NCBI RefSeq assembly: GCF_004570385.1
Contig: NZ_SPQL01000008.1
Location: forward strand, 1 to 64,000
Direction of reading: 5' to 3'
Length of the DNA: 64,000 bases
From: Blastococcus sp. CT_GayMR19
GTDB lineage: Bacteria > Actinomycetota > Actinomycetes > Mycobacteriales > Geodermatophilaceae
Each line of letters begins with the position of its first letter. The first letter of the stretch is position 1. The position numbers and the translations under genes are program-made. Positions 35,032-43,122 of the stretch are shown piece after piece. The notes beneath the pieces are model-generated. The model made no database searches, had not been told where the DNA came from, and saw nothing but the letters and a program-made list of their open reading frames with translations.

Positions 35032-37305
35032 GTGGCGGGACCACCGAGTTCACCGCTCCTGTCCGTGAAGCACGCGGTGCCGCCTCCTCGCCCCGGGGCG
35101 GTGCCCCGGCAGCGGCTGCACGACCGGCTTCGCGCCGCCCGCGGCACACGGCTGTGCGTGGTGGTGGCGCCGGCCGGATGGGGCAAGACGACCCTGCTGG
35201 CCCAGTGGGCGACGGACCCCGAGGAGCAGCCGGCCACGGCGTGGGTGTCGCTCGACCGGTCGGACGACGAGCCGGTCCGGTTCTGGACCTACGTGCTGAC
35301 GTCGCTCGGCGGAGTGGACCCGACCGTGGGTCGCCGGGCGCTGGCGGCGCTGTCCGCTCCGGGAGTGGAGCCGGTGACCGTGGCCCTGCCGCTGCTGATC
35401 AACGACCTGGCAGCAACCACCGGCCGGTACGTCCTGGTCCTGGACGACGTCCACGTCCTGCGCGACAGCCGGGTCTGGGAGGGGCTGGAGTTCCTGCTCG
35501 CGTACGTGCCGGCGTCCCTGCGCCTGGTGATGGCAGGACGAGCGGATCCTCCACTTCCGCTGGCCAGGTTGCGGGCGAGAGGGGAGCTCACCGAGATCCG
35601 CGCGGAGGACCTGCGGTTCACGCCGGAGGAGTCGACGGCCATGATCGCCACGGTCGGCGGGATCGGGCTGCCGCCCTCGACGCTGGTCCACCTGTGGCGA
35701 CGCACCGAAGGCTGGGCGGTCGGGCTGCAGCTCGCCGCGCTCTCCCTCCGCGGCTCCGACCGGCCCGAGTCCCGGCTTGCCCGGTTGCGCGGGGACGACC
35801 GTCACATCCTGGACTACCTCTCGGCCGAGGTCCTGGATCGGCTGGAGCCCGAGCAGCGCGATCTGCTGGTGCGGGCCTCCGTCCTGGAGCGCCTGTCCGG
35901 GCCCCTGTGTGATGCGGTGCTCGAGCGCACGGGGTCGGCTGCGGTCCTGCGACAGCTGGAGAACGCGAACCTCTTCGTGGCCGCCCTGGATCCCGGTCGA
36001 CGCTGGTACCGGTGCCACGGCCTCCTGCGGGATGTGCTGCGGCGCGAGCTCGAGGCCGCCTCTCCCGACGCCGTCCCGCTCCTGCTCGGCCGGGCCGCTG
36101 ACTGGTACGCCGGCGAAGGCCGGATGGACGAGGCCGTCCGGCATCGAATCGCCGCCGGGGACGTCGCCGGAGCGACGGACCTGCTGAGGTCGTCGGAGGG
36201 GTGGTTCTTCGAGCGTGGTGCGGCGGCGACCTACCTGCGGCTGGGCGAGGACGCGGCGTCGGCCGGCGGCCCGGCCGATGCGGTGGTCGTCATGATGCTG
36301 GCGTACGCCGCGGTCCTCAGCGGCCGGTTCGACCGCGTGCGTCACTGGTGCGACGCTGCGGAGGCCCTGGTCGACGACCGCGCCGTGTCCGTCGACGGGT
36401 GGCTCAGCGCCCGAGCCTGCCTCCTGACGATGCGAGCCGCGTACGGACACGTGGAGAGCGACCGCGCCTCCGCCGCCCTCGCCGAGGGAGGTCGCGCCGT
36501 GCAGCTCGAGACCGATCCCGAGCGCCCCGGTTACGTGCTGGCGCGCGCTGCGCTCGCGAGCGCGCACATGCGGTGCGAGCAGTTCGACGACGCGGTCGCC
36601 CTGCTCGCGGACGCCTGGCGACGACCCTCGCGCGCGCTGCTGCCGACGTCCGCGCTGCTGCAGACGGCGGGGTTGCTGGCCCTGAATCTCGTCCACGTGG
36701 GCGACCTGGAGGCAGCGGGCGAGGTCTGTGACGAGGTCGCGACGTCCGCCGACGCCGTGGAGGGCGCGTGGGGGGATGCCGCCGCCGGGTCGGTCGCCTG
36801 GCTCCGGCTCGTCGCCGGCCGCCTCGCCCACCACAGTGGGGACCTGACACTCGCCCGGCACCGCCTGCGCCGCGCGGTCCAGCTCGCCGAGGTCTGGGGG
36901 CGGGACGTCGAACTGGTGAGGGCACTGAGCAGCCTGGCGGAGGCGGAACTCGCCGCTGGCAACCGGGAAGCGGCCCGCGAGGCGGCGACCCGGGCCCGCG
37001 AGGTCGCCGACGCGGCTCCGATCCGACGACTCGCGGCGGAGGAACTGCAGGCGGTCGAGACGAGGCTCGGCCGGGGCGCGGTCCGTGCCGCGCGACGGGT
37101 CGGTCGCCTGCACGAGAACCTCACCGATCGGGAGCTGTCGGTGCTGCGCGCGTTGTCCGGCTCCGCCACCCAGCGGGAGATCGGCGCCGCCCTGTTCCTC
37201 TCGGTCAACACGGTGAAGGGCTACACCAAGAGCCTGTACCGCAAGCTCGGCGCGTCATCGCGCCGGGAGGCTGTCGAGCGGGGCAGGGCGCTCGGCTTGA
37301 CCTGA
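35032..37305 (+). CDS. MalT-like large ATP-binding LuxR regulator (LAL)
   Basis: A 757-residue transcription activator. The STAND-type ATPase has Walker A APAGWGKTT (46-54) and Walker B YVLVLDDVHVL (about 134-144); it is followed by a winged-helix and TPR-like helical region (about 330-690) and a C-terminal LuxR helix-turn-helix (NLTDRELSVLRALSGSATQREIG ... SVNTVKGYTKSLYRKLG). Such proteins bind an inducer and ATP before activating promoters. Inducer and targets are unknown. GTG 35032 has GGGAGGTCGTC upstream. Its 3' end overlaps the converging lnt-like gene by 51 bases. Confidence 0.93.
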   Translation: MAGPPSSPLLSVKHAVPPPRPGAVPRQRLHDRLRAARGTRLCVVVAPAGWGKTTLLAQWATDPEEQPATAWVSLDRSDDEPVRFWTYVLTSLGGVDPTVGRRALAALSAPGVEPVTVALPLLINDLAATTGRYVLVLDDVHVLRDSRVWEGLEFLLAYVPASLRLVMAGRADPPLPLARLRARGELTEIRAEDLRFTPEESTAMIATVGGIGLPPSTLVHLWRRTEGWAVGLQLAALSLRGSDRPESRLARLRGDDRHILDYLSAEVLDRLEPEQRDLLVRASVLERLSGPLCDAVLERTGSAAVLRQLENANLFVAALDPGRRWYRCHGLLRDVLRRELEAASPDAVPLLLGRAADWYAGEGRMDEAVRHRIAAGDVAGATDLLRSSEGWFFERGAAATYLRLGEDAASAGGPADAVVVMMLAYAAVLSGRFDRVRHWCDAAEALVDDRAVSVDGWLSARACLLTMRAAYGHVESDRASAALAEGGRAVQLETDPERPGYVLARAALASAHMRCEQFDDAVALLADAWRRPSRALLPTSALLQTAGLLALNLVHVGDLEAAGEVCDEVATSADAVEGAWGDAAAGSVAWLRLVAGRLAHHSGDLTLARHRLRRAVQLAEVWGRDVELVRALSSLAEAELAAGNREAAREAATRAREVADAAPIRRLAAEELQAVETRLGRGAVRAARRVGRLHENLTDRELSVLRALSGSATQREIGAALFLSVNTVKGYTKSLYRKLGASSRREAVERGRALGLT

Positions 37306-38916
37306 GCCCGGCCGTGCCGGCGTCCCTGTCGTGTCCGTGCGACGCCGGCCGGGGCGGAGGGCCGCGCCCATCAGGACCAGCAGCACCACTCCACTGGCAT
37401 AGGCGAAGGTGTCCCCGATCCGGGAGTACCAGGTGCGGCTCCCCTGTGTCGGCACGGACACCACGAGGGTCTGGTCCGAGGCGACGTAGTAGTCCGCCTT
37501 GTGGCCGAGGAGCCGTCCCTGCCCGTCGGTGGCCAGCGAGATCCCCTGGCGGGTGGGGCGGACCAGGGCGACACCGTTCTCGACGGCTCGGAACGGCGCC
37601 TGCTGGGCATGCCACGCCGAGATGCTGCGCCAGTCGCTGGACGGCACCAGGAGGATGTCGACCCCCGCCCTGCCGGACTGCCGCACCAGGGCGGGGAAGA
37701 AGTCGTCCTGACAGATGATCGTGGCCAGCCGGCCATATGGCGTGTCGGCGGTGGGGACGACGCCGGGGCCGGGACCGTGCCCGTCGCCAGGCGTCGGCTT
37801 GGACTTCTGGTAGTCCCAGACGACCGTGCCGCCCGGGTCGAGGAGAACGGCATGGTTCTCGTTCACCGGGGTTCCGCCCGCTCCGTCCCCGCCGGCGAGC
37901 AGCACCATCATCGAGACCTGGAGGTAGACCTCGTGTCGCTGCGCCAGGTCGGCCGCGCGCGCCACGACGCCGGCCTAGGCCTCCTCGAGGGTCCGCACCG
38001 CGGCCTCCGACCAGGCGATGATCTTCGCGCCGGCGACAGCCTCCCGCTCGGATCGCTCGAACAGCTCCTCGAGCACCGGCTGCAAGTGTTCCTCCCGCAC
38101 CGCGGCACGCTCGTCGGTATCGGCAGCGCCGAGATCCGGTGCGGAGTACGCGAGGTCCGACAGCTGCCGATCAGGGGCGAGGGCCGCGACGCGCACCGTC
38201 TCGGCAGCCGGCGCCGCGAATGCGAGGCGGGCGCCGCCGAACAGCAGCGCCGCAGCGAGGGCGACGACGAAGATCACCGCCGGCGGCTTTCCTGCGGCGC
38301 CCCATCCGCGTTCCCACAGGTCGTTCGCCACGGACGCCGACCAGCTGACCAGGAACGTCAGCCCCCAGATCCCGGTGACGGAGGCCAGCTGCAGCAGTGG
38401 AAGGCCGGCGTACTGGGAGTAGGCCGTGCTGCCCGCGGTGCCGTAGGCGCTGCCGAGCGTCCCGAGCAGTTCCGTGACCGTCACGGCCGCCGGGAACACG
38501 AGCGTCCGGGACACGCCGGCCAGCCGCGGCGCCAGGGCGCGGTCGACCGCGAACGGCACCGCACCACCGGCGCCGAGGGTCGCGACGAAGAGGTAGTGGC
38601 CGAAGCCGTCCTCGATCGGGAAGAACCCGTCCCGGAGCCCGAGGAGCAGCGCCAGGGCCATCGCGACGACGAGCGCCGGGAGGGCGATCGCGGGCCGCTG
38701 GCTGCGCGTGAAGCGCAGCAGGAACACCGGCGCCAGCCATGCCGTCAGGGGAATCAGGGTCTGGACGTTCGCGAACGGCAGCAGTGCCGTGCCCACGAGC
38801 AGCCACAGCCACGACCACGGGGGGACGGCGTACGACGGGGACACGCTGGAAGAGCGGCGCTCGGTGTCCGCCCCGCGGGGCGCGGCACCCCTGTCACCCG
38901 TGATGCGTGGGGTCAT
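37255..38916 (-). pseudogene. lnt: Apolipoprotein N-acyltransferase interrupted by one amber codon
   Basis: A single reading frame of 553 positions with one stop, TAG at 37975-37977 (position 314). Before it come six or seven transmembrane helices and the nitrilase-like domain up to IIAWSEAAV with catalytic Glu304; after it, in the same frame, the domain continues with WDYQKSKPTPGDG (Lys371 or Lys373) and IICQDDFFP (Cys402), then a final helix. Lnt transfers a third acyl chain to lipoproteins. The triad is split by the stop, so neither half can work alone. It may be a recent nonsense mutation, a sequencing error, or a read-through gene. ATG 38916 has GAGAGGA upstream. The tail overlaps the converging LAL gene. 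Confidence 0.85.
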
Positions 38917-39148
38917 GCCGATTCCTCTCGCTGTCGGTGGACAGGACGGCAACCAGGAGGACTGCGCCTCCCACGTCCCAGAGCTGGGTCAGGAGCGCCC
39001 GGAGCGCCGCCTGGTCGGGGATCGAGCACTCGATCACCATTCCGGCCGGTGCCGTGGAGATGCGGACGTCCTCGAAGCGGTCCCGCACGATCCCGGCGAC
39101 CGCCGACGGCATCGGCCCACTCACCACCACGCACTGCGTCGATCCCAC
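38894..39148 (-). CDS. Small conserved-looking protein upstream of lnt
   Basis: An 84-residue protein beginning VGSTQCVVVSGPMPSAVAG with a predicted alpha/beta pattern (VRISTAPAGMVIECSIPDQAALRALLTQLWD), lacking signal peptide or helix. GTG 39148 has a strong AGGAGG ribosome site. Its 3' end overlaps the lnt start by 23 bases, so the two are likely co-transcribed. I cannot assign a family; codon use matches its neighbours. Confidence 0.65.
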   Translation of the reverse strand: MGSTQCVVVSGPMPSAVAGIVRDRFEDVRISTAPAGMVIECSIPDQAALRALLTQLWDVGGAVLLVAVLSTDSERNRHDPTHHG

Positions 39149-39237
39149 GGCGGCCTCCTGCGGTCCCGACCACCGTGCCTCGGCCGTCGCCGTGCCCGCA
39201 CCACCCCCGGCGCAGAACCACCCTGGGTGGAGCGGTC

Positions 39238-40440
39238 TCACCGGAGGTCGTCGGAGGATTCCCCCGGTCCGGCGGTTCGATCGTCCGCGGGGTGCCAGAG
39301 CGCCTGACCGGTCACCGCGTCGAAGACGTGGGCGCGCACCGCCTCGACGGCCACCCGCACCGCATCGCCCGGCCGGACCGCTGCCCCGGCGGGGAAGAAG
39401 GAGCGCAACGTCGCGCCCGAGGAGCTGCCCGCGGACAGCTCGACGCCGGGCGCGGTGACCGGCGGGGCGCCCACGGCCAGCGAGACCACGGTGTTCCTGC
39501 CGGTGTAGGCCGCCTCGGTCACCACGCCGTCCAGCGCCACCGCCTCCGGGGCCTCACCGGTCCCCGCGTCGTGCACGTCCTCGGGCCGCAGCCCCAGCAC
39601 CACGTCCCGGCCGATGTGGTCGCGCAGGGCGGGCGGGACCGGCCGCCACAGCGGCAGCGTCCGCGGGCCGACCACGAAGCCGGCCTGCCGACCCGAGGAC
39701 ACCAGCCGCGCGGGCAGCAGACCGATCGACGGCGTTCCGACGGACCCGGCCGCGACCAGGTTCACCGGCCGCTCGTAGAGCTCCCTCGGTCCGCCGACCT
39801 GCACCACGCTGCCCTGGTGCAGCAGGGCAACCCGGTCGGCGACCGCGAGCCCCTCGGACTGGTCGTGGGTGACGTAGATCGTGGTCACCCCCAGCCGGCG
39901 GACGGCGTCGACGACCTCCCGCCGCACCGTGGACCGCTGCGCCGCGTCGAGGCCCGCGAGCGGCTCGTCGAGCAGGTAGACGTCCGGGGTCTGGACGAGC
40001 GCGCGGCCGATCCCGACGAGGCCACGCTCTCCCTTGGACAGCTCCGCGGGACGGCGGGACAGCAGCCGGCCCAGGCGCAGCTGCCGGGCCCGTCCGCTGA
40101 CCCGCGCCTGCACCTCGGCTTCCGGCGTCCCCCGGGTGCGAAGCCCCCAGCCGAGATTGCGCGACACGTCCAGGAACGGGATCAGCGCGGTCGCCTCGAA
40201 GACCATGGACACGCGACGCCTGTCGGTCGGCAGCCCGGTGACCGTGCGGCCCTTGATGACGACGTCCCCGGAGGTGACCTCGTCGAGGCCGGCGAGCACG
40301 CGCAGCAGCGTGGACTTGCCGCTGCCGGAGGAACCCAGGACCACCAGCAACTCGCCGTCGGCCGCCCGGAGGGTCACGTCGCGCAGCACCGTCGTGCCGT
40401 CGCGGACGACGGTCACCCGCTCCCAGCCCGTGCCGCTCAC
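39238..40440 (-). CDS. ABC transporter ATP-binding protein, MalK/PotA type, with altered Q-loop
   Basis: A 400-residue ATPase: nucleotide-binding domain (about 1-235) plus C-terminal TOBE/MOP-like regulatory domain. Walker A GSSGSGKST (36-44) and Walker B YLLDEPLAGLD with Asp158-Glu159, and the H-loop THDQSE are normal. The Q-loop residue is Glu82 (VFEATALIP, usually VFQ) and the signature is LSKGERG (usually LSGGQ). No permease or binding protein lies nearby. The family imports sugars, polyamines or phosphonates; the substrate here is unknown. GTG 40440 was chosen over a longer frame. The altered residues may affect coupling to a permease. Confidence 0.83.
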   Translation of the reverse strand: MSGTGWERVTVVRDGTTVLRDVTLRAADGELLVVLGSSGSGKSTLLRVLAGLDEVTSGDVVIKGRTVTGLPTDRRRVSMVFEATALIPFLDVSRNLGWGLRTRGTPEAEVQARVSGRARQLRLGRLLSRRPAELSKGERGLVGIGRALVQTPDVYLLDEPLAGLDAAQRSTVRREVVDAVRRLGVTTIYVTHDQSEGLAVADRVALLHQGSVVQVGGPRELYERPVNLVAAGSVGTPSIGLLPARLVSSGRQAGFVVGPRTLPLWRPVPPALRDHIGRDVVLGLRPEDVHDAGTGEAPEAVALDGVVTEAAYTGRNTVVSLAVGAPPVTAPGVELSAGSSSGATLRSFFPAGAAVRPGDAVRVAVEAVRAHVFDAVTGQALWHPADDRTAGPGESSDDLR

Positions 40441-40507
40441 GTCCCCCGCCCGTCCGCGCCTGCGCCCTCGCCCAAGCCCCCGTCGGCCACGATGGTCCAC
40501 CCTCGCA

Positions 40508-40526
40508 GGAATTTCGTGGAAATTCC
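40508..40526. promoter_or_regulatory. Perfect palindrome upstream of hsp20
   Basis: GGAATTTC-GTG-GAAATTCC: 8-base arms around a 3-base centre, AT-rich within a GC-rich background, 121 bases before the hsp20 start and 67 bases before the divergent ABC gene. It has the form of a dimeric repressor operator and is unlike the HAIR and CIRCE elements. Confidence 0.6.
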
Positions 40527-40537
40527 GGGCGGCACGA

Positions 40538-40565
40538 GGTTTACCGGAGCGGACAACTGAGGTAA
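40538..40565 (+). promoter_or_regulatory. Candidate general-stress promoter of hsp20
   Basis: GGTTT at 40538-40542 and AGGTAA at 40560-40565, 17 bases apart, resemble the SigF/SigB-type actinobacterial consensus (GGTTT or GTTT, then GGGTAT). The -10 has two mismatches. Confidence 0.35.
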
Positions 40566-40646
40566 TCTCCAGTCGTCACCGGAGGTTTCCGGAGGCGCTG
40601 GACATCACTGACCCGCACGGAAGGACCCGCAAGGAGGTTGCCAGCC

Positions 40647-41141
40647 ATGCTGACCGCCTACGACCCGTTCCCCTCCTCCCCCGCCCTGCGCGCGCTCGAG
40701 CAGCTCACCGGTCGCGGAGGCCAGATGACCGCCCGCTCCCTGTCGGGCATGCCGATGGACGCCTACAAGGTCGGCGACAACTTCGTCGCCCACTTCGACC
40801 TGCCCGGGGTCGACCCCGGCTCCATCGACCTCTCGGTCGAGGGGAACACGCTCACGGTGAGCGCCGAGCGCTCGGTACCGCAGATCGAGAACGCCGAGTG
40901 GAGCATCGCCGAGCGGCCGTTCGGCAGCTACACGCGCCAGCTCGTCCTCGGCCGCAGCCTGGACACCGACCGGCTCGAGGCCAGCTACCACGACGGCGTG
41001 CTCACGCTGAGCATCCCGGTCGCCGAGAAGGCCCGGGCTCGCAAGATCACGGTCACCCGCGCCGACGCCCCGGCGTCGGTGGAGCACCGCACGATCGAGG
41101 GCGAGCCCCAGCAGCAGGAGGCGAAGGCCGTCGAGCGCTGA
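40647..41141 (+). CDS. Hsp20/alpha-crystallin family small heat shock protein
   Basis: A 164-residue ATP-independent chaperone that holds unfolding proteins in oligomers. The alpha-crystallin domain runs from about residue 36 (DAYKVGDNFVAHFDLPGVDP) to the conserved LEASYHDGVLTLSIPVAE; a flexible acidic tail follows. ATG 40647 has AAGGAGG nine bases upstream. A terminator follows, and a MerR-like gene comes next. Confidence 0.94.
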   Translation: MLTAYDPFPSSPALRALEQLTGRGGQMTARSLSGMPMDAYKVGDNFVAHFDLPGVDPGSIDLSVEGNTLTVSAERSVPQIENAEWSIAERPFGSYTRQLVLGRSLDTDRLEASYHDGVLTLSIPVAEKARARKITVTRADAPASVEHRTIEGEPQQQEAKAVER

Positions 41142-41150
41142 CGCCCTTCC

Positions 41151-41190
41151 GGAACGGGCCGGGTCCTTCGGGCCCGGCCCGTTCCGTCTT
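41151..41190 (+). terminator. Rho-independent terminator after hsp20
   Basis: A perfect 13-base stem (GGAACGGGCCGGG / CCCGGCCCGTTCC) with a 9-base loop, followed by GTCTTTCC. Confidence 0.85.
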
Positions 41191-41215
41191 TCCCCGACGA
41201 GCCAGGAGTGCGGTC

Positions 41216-41563
41216 ATGAGCGCAGACGCAGCGGACACCGATCCCCTCGGTCGGCTCGACGACCCCGACTACCCCGCCCTGACCATGAGCCAGGCGGCGG
41301 AACTGCTGGGCGTGCAGGCCGCCTTCCTCCGCAGCCTGGACAGCTCCGGCGTCCTGCGGCCGCACCGGTCGGCCGGCGGCCACCGCCGCTACTCCCGGCA
41401 GCAGCTCGCCCTCGCCGCCCGCATGCGCGGGCTCCTGGACGACGGCCACTCCCTCGCCTCGGCGGAGACGATCGTGGGGCTGCAGGACCAGCTCGCCGAC
41501 GCCCGGGCCGACGCCGCCGCGCTGAGGTCCGACGTCGACCGGCTCCGCGGCGACGGACGCTGA
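41216..41563 (+). CDS. MerR family helix-turn-helix regulator (HspR-like)
   Basis: A 115-residue protein. A MerR-type winged helix (about residues 21-70) contains LTMSQAAELLGVQAAFLRSLDSSGVLRPHRSAGGHRRYS, followed by a short coiled coil (QDQLADARADAAALRSDVDRL) for dimerisation. There is no C-terminal ligand or metal domain, as in HspR. Its position after hsp20 suggests control of heat shock genes, but the known HspR operator is not seen. ATG 41216 has CAGGAGTGC upstream. Confidence 0.85.
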   Translation: MSADAADTDPLGRLDDPDYPALTMSQAAELLGVQAAFLRSLDSSGVLRPHRSAGGHRRYSRQQLALAARMRGLLDDGHSLASAETIVGLQDQLADARADAAALRSDVDRLRGDGR

Positions 41564-41586
41564 CTCCTGACCGCCACTGGCCCTGA

Positions 41587-41606
41587 AAACCCTAGGGGGG
41601 TATAGT
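41587..41606. promoter_or_regulatory. CsoR-type operator overlapping the -10 box
   Basis: Sequence AAAACCCTAGGGGGGTATAG contains the C-run/TA/G-run pseudo-palindrome bound by CsoR repressors (core CCCTAGGG at 41590-41597), and TATAGT at 41601-41606 is a good -10 box. Repressor binding would block RNA polymerase at the csoR operon. Confidence 0.75.
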
Positions 41607-41649
41607 TCCTGTCAGCCGCACGGCGACGGACAGGCCAGGAGGACGCAGC

Positions 41650-41964
41650 GTGGAGATCGTCGAGGACAGCGGTGCCGCCCACCGGCACGGCTACATCCAC
41701 CGCAAGGACGACTACCTCACCCGGCTGCGCCGGATCGAGGGTCAGGCCCGTGGTCTGCAGCGCATGGTCGAGGACGAGAAGTATTGCATCGACATCCTCA
41801 CCCAGGTCTCGGCGATGACGAAGGCGCTGCAGTCCGTGGCCCTCGGCCTGCTCGAGGAGCACCTGAGCCACTGCGTCGTCGAGGCGGCGCGGACCGGCGG
41901 CCGCGAGGCCGACGAGAAGGTGCGCGAGGCCTCCGACGCCATCGCTCGCCTCGTCCGCTCCTGA
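41650..41964 (+). CDS. csoR: Copper-sensing repressor CsoR
   Basis: A 104-residue all-helical repressor released from DNA by Cu(I). The ligand set is Cys46, His71 and Cys75, with the same 25- and 4-residue spacing as M. tuberculosis CsoR (36, 61, 65). The sequence RLRRIEGQARGLQRMVEDEKYC is the family signature. GTG 41650 follows AGGAGG. It heads the copper operon and would repress its own promoter. Confidence 0.95.
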   Translation: MEIVEDSGAAHRHGYIHRKDDYLTRLRRIEGQARGLQRMVEDEKYCIDILTQVSAMTKALQSVALGLLEEHLSHCVVEAARTGGREADEKVREASDAIARLVRS

Positions 41965-41990
41965 CTGCCCACTCTCCCGGAGGACCCCCC

Positions 41991-42200
41991 ATGAGCACCG
42001 CCACCTACACCGTCACCGGGATGACCTGCGGCCACTGCGTGAGTGCCGTGACCGAGGAGGTCTCGCAGGTCTCCGGCGTCACCGCCGTCGACGTCGACCT
42101 GGAGAGCGGCGGCCTGACCGTCACCAGCGAGGCACCGGTCGACGAGGCCGCCGTCCGCGCCGCCGTCGAGGAAGCCGGCTACGAGGTCGCCGGCCGCTGA
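41991..42200 (+). CDS. copZ: Copper chaperone with heavy-metal-associated domain
   Basis: A 69-residue ferredoxin-like HMA domain protein. The Cu(I) site MTCGHC is at residues 11-16. It would carry copper to CopA or to CsoR in the cytoplasm. ATG 41991 has CGGAGGACC upstream; 26 bases follow csoR. Confidence 0.93.
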   Translation: MSTATYTVTGMTCGHCVSAVTEEVSQVSGVTAVDVDLESGGLTVTSEAPVDEAAVRAAVEEAGYEVAGR

Positions 42201-42225
42201 GCCGGATCTCCCTGAGGCCGCTCCC

Positions 42226-43122
42226 ATGAACGTTCCCGTCAGGCTCACCGGCTTCGCCCTCGGCCTGGTCGCCGTCTTCGGCGCCGCCGCCGGGCTCGGT
42301 TCGGCCGTCGGTCCGGTCGGGCCGACCTCGGCCCCGGCCGCGGACGCCGGACATGGCGGCGCGGACGCGCACGACGGCGAGAAGGCGGCCCCGGTGGCCG
42401 ACGCCGAGGTCCCCGCGGGCCTGATGGTCTCCGAGGACGGCTACACCCTCGACCTCGCTGCGGGCACGGTGCCGGCAGGGGACGCGACCGCACTGACGTT
42501 CCGGGTCGTCGGGCCGGACGGGCACGCCGTCCGCGCGTACGAGGAGAGCCACGAACAGGACATCCACCTGATCGCCGTCCGACGCGACCTCTCCGGCTTC
42601 CAGCACGTCCACCCGACCCTCGGCGCCGACGGCGTCTGGACCACTCCCCTGGCCCTCATTCCCGGCTCGTGGCGGGTGTTCGCCGACTTCGTCCCGTCCG
42701 CTGACGGGGAGAACCGGATCCTCGGCGCCGACCTGTCGGTCGCCGGGGGCTTCATGCCCACCCCGCTGCCCGCGGCGTCCCGGACCAGCGAGGTCGCCGG
42801 CTACACCGTCACCCTGGACGGCGAGCTGACCGCCGGCACCGAGTCGGAGCTGACCCTCTCGGTGCGCCGGGACGGCCGGCCGGTGACCGACCTGCAGCCC
42901 TACCTCGGGGCGTACGGGCACCTGGTCGCGCTGCGCAGCGGCGACCTCGCCTACCTGCACGTCCACCCGGCCGACGACGGCGACGCGGGGCCGGACGTCC
43001 GCTTCTTCACCACCGCACCGTCCGCCGGCACCTACCGGCTGTTCCTCGACTTCAAGCACGGGGATGTCGTCCGCACCGCCGCGTTCACCGTCGCGGCCGG
43101 CGCGCACGAGGAGGGCCGATGA
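42226..43122 (+). CDS. Secreted or membrane-anchored copper-operon protein
   Basis: A 298-residue protein with an N-terminal signal/anchor helix (about 7-28) and an adjacent His/Asp-rich stretch ([14 protein letters not shown]). The rest is predicted beta-rich with two related halves, each with an HVH element ([22 protein letters not shown]). Related proteins occur beside copA and copZ in Actinobacteria. The His pattern suggests extracytoplasmic copper binding, which is inference. The stop overlaps the copA start (ATGA). Confidence 0.8.
   Translation: MNVPVRLTGFALGLVAVFGAAAGLGSAVGPVGPTSAPAADAGHGGADAHDGEKAAPVADAEVPAGLMVSEDGYTLDLAAGTVPAGDATALTFRVVGPDGHAVRAYEESHEQDIHLIAVRRDLSGFQHVHPTLGADGVWTTPLALIPGSWRVFADFVPSADGENRILGADLSVAGGFMPTPLPAASRTSEVAGYTVTLDGELTAGTESELTLSVRRDGRPVTDLQPYLGAYGHLVALRSGDLAYLHVHPADDGDAGPDVRFFTTAPSAGTYRLFLDFKHGDVVRTAAFTVAAGAHEEGR

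Noticed and set aside
37975-37977. Amber codon as pyrrolysine or other recoding
   Set aside because: No associated genes or structure are visible; nonsense mutation or sequence error is simpler.
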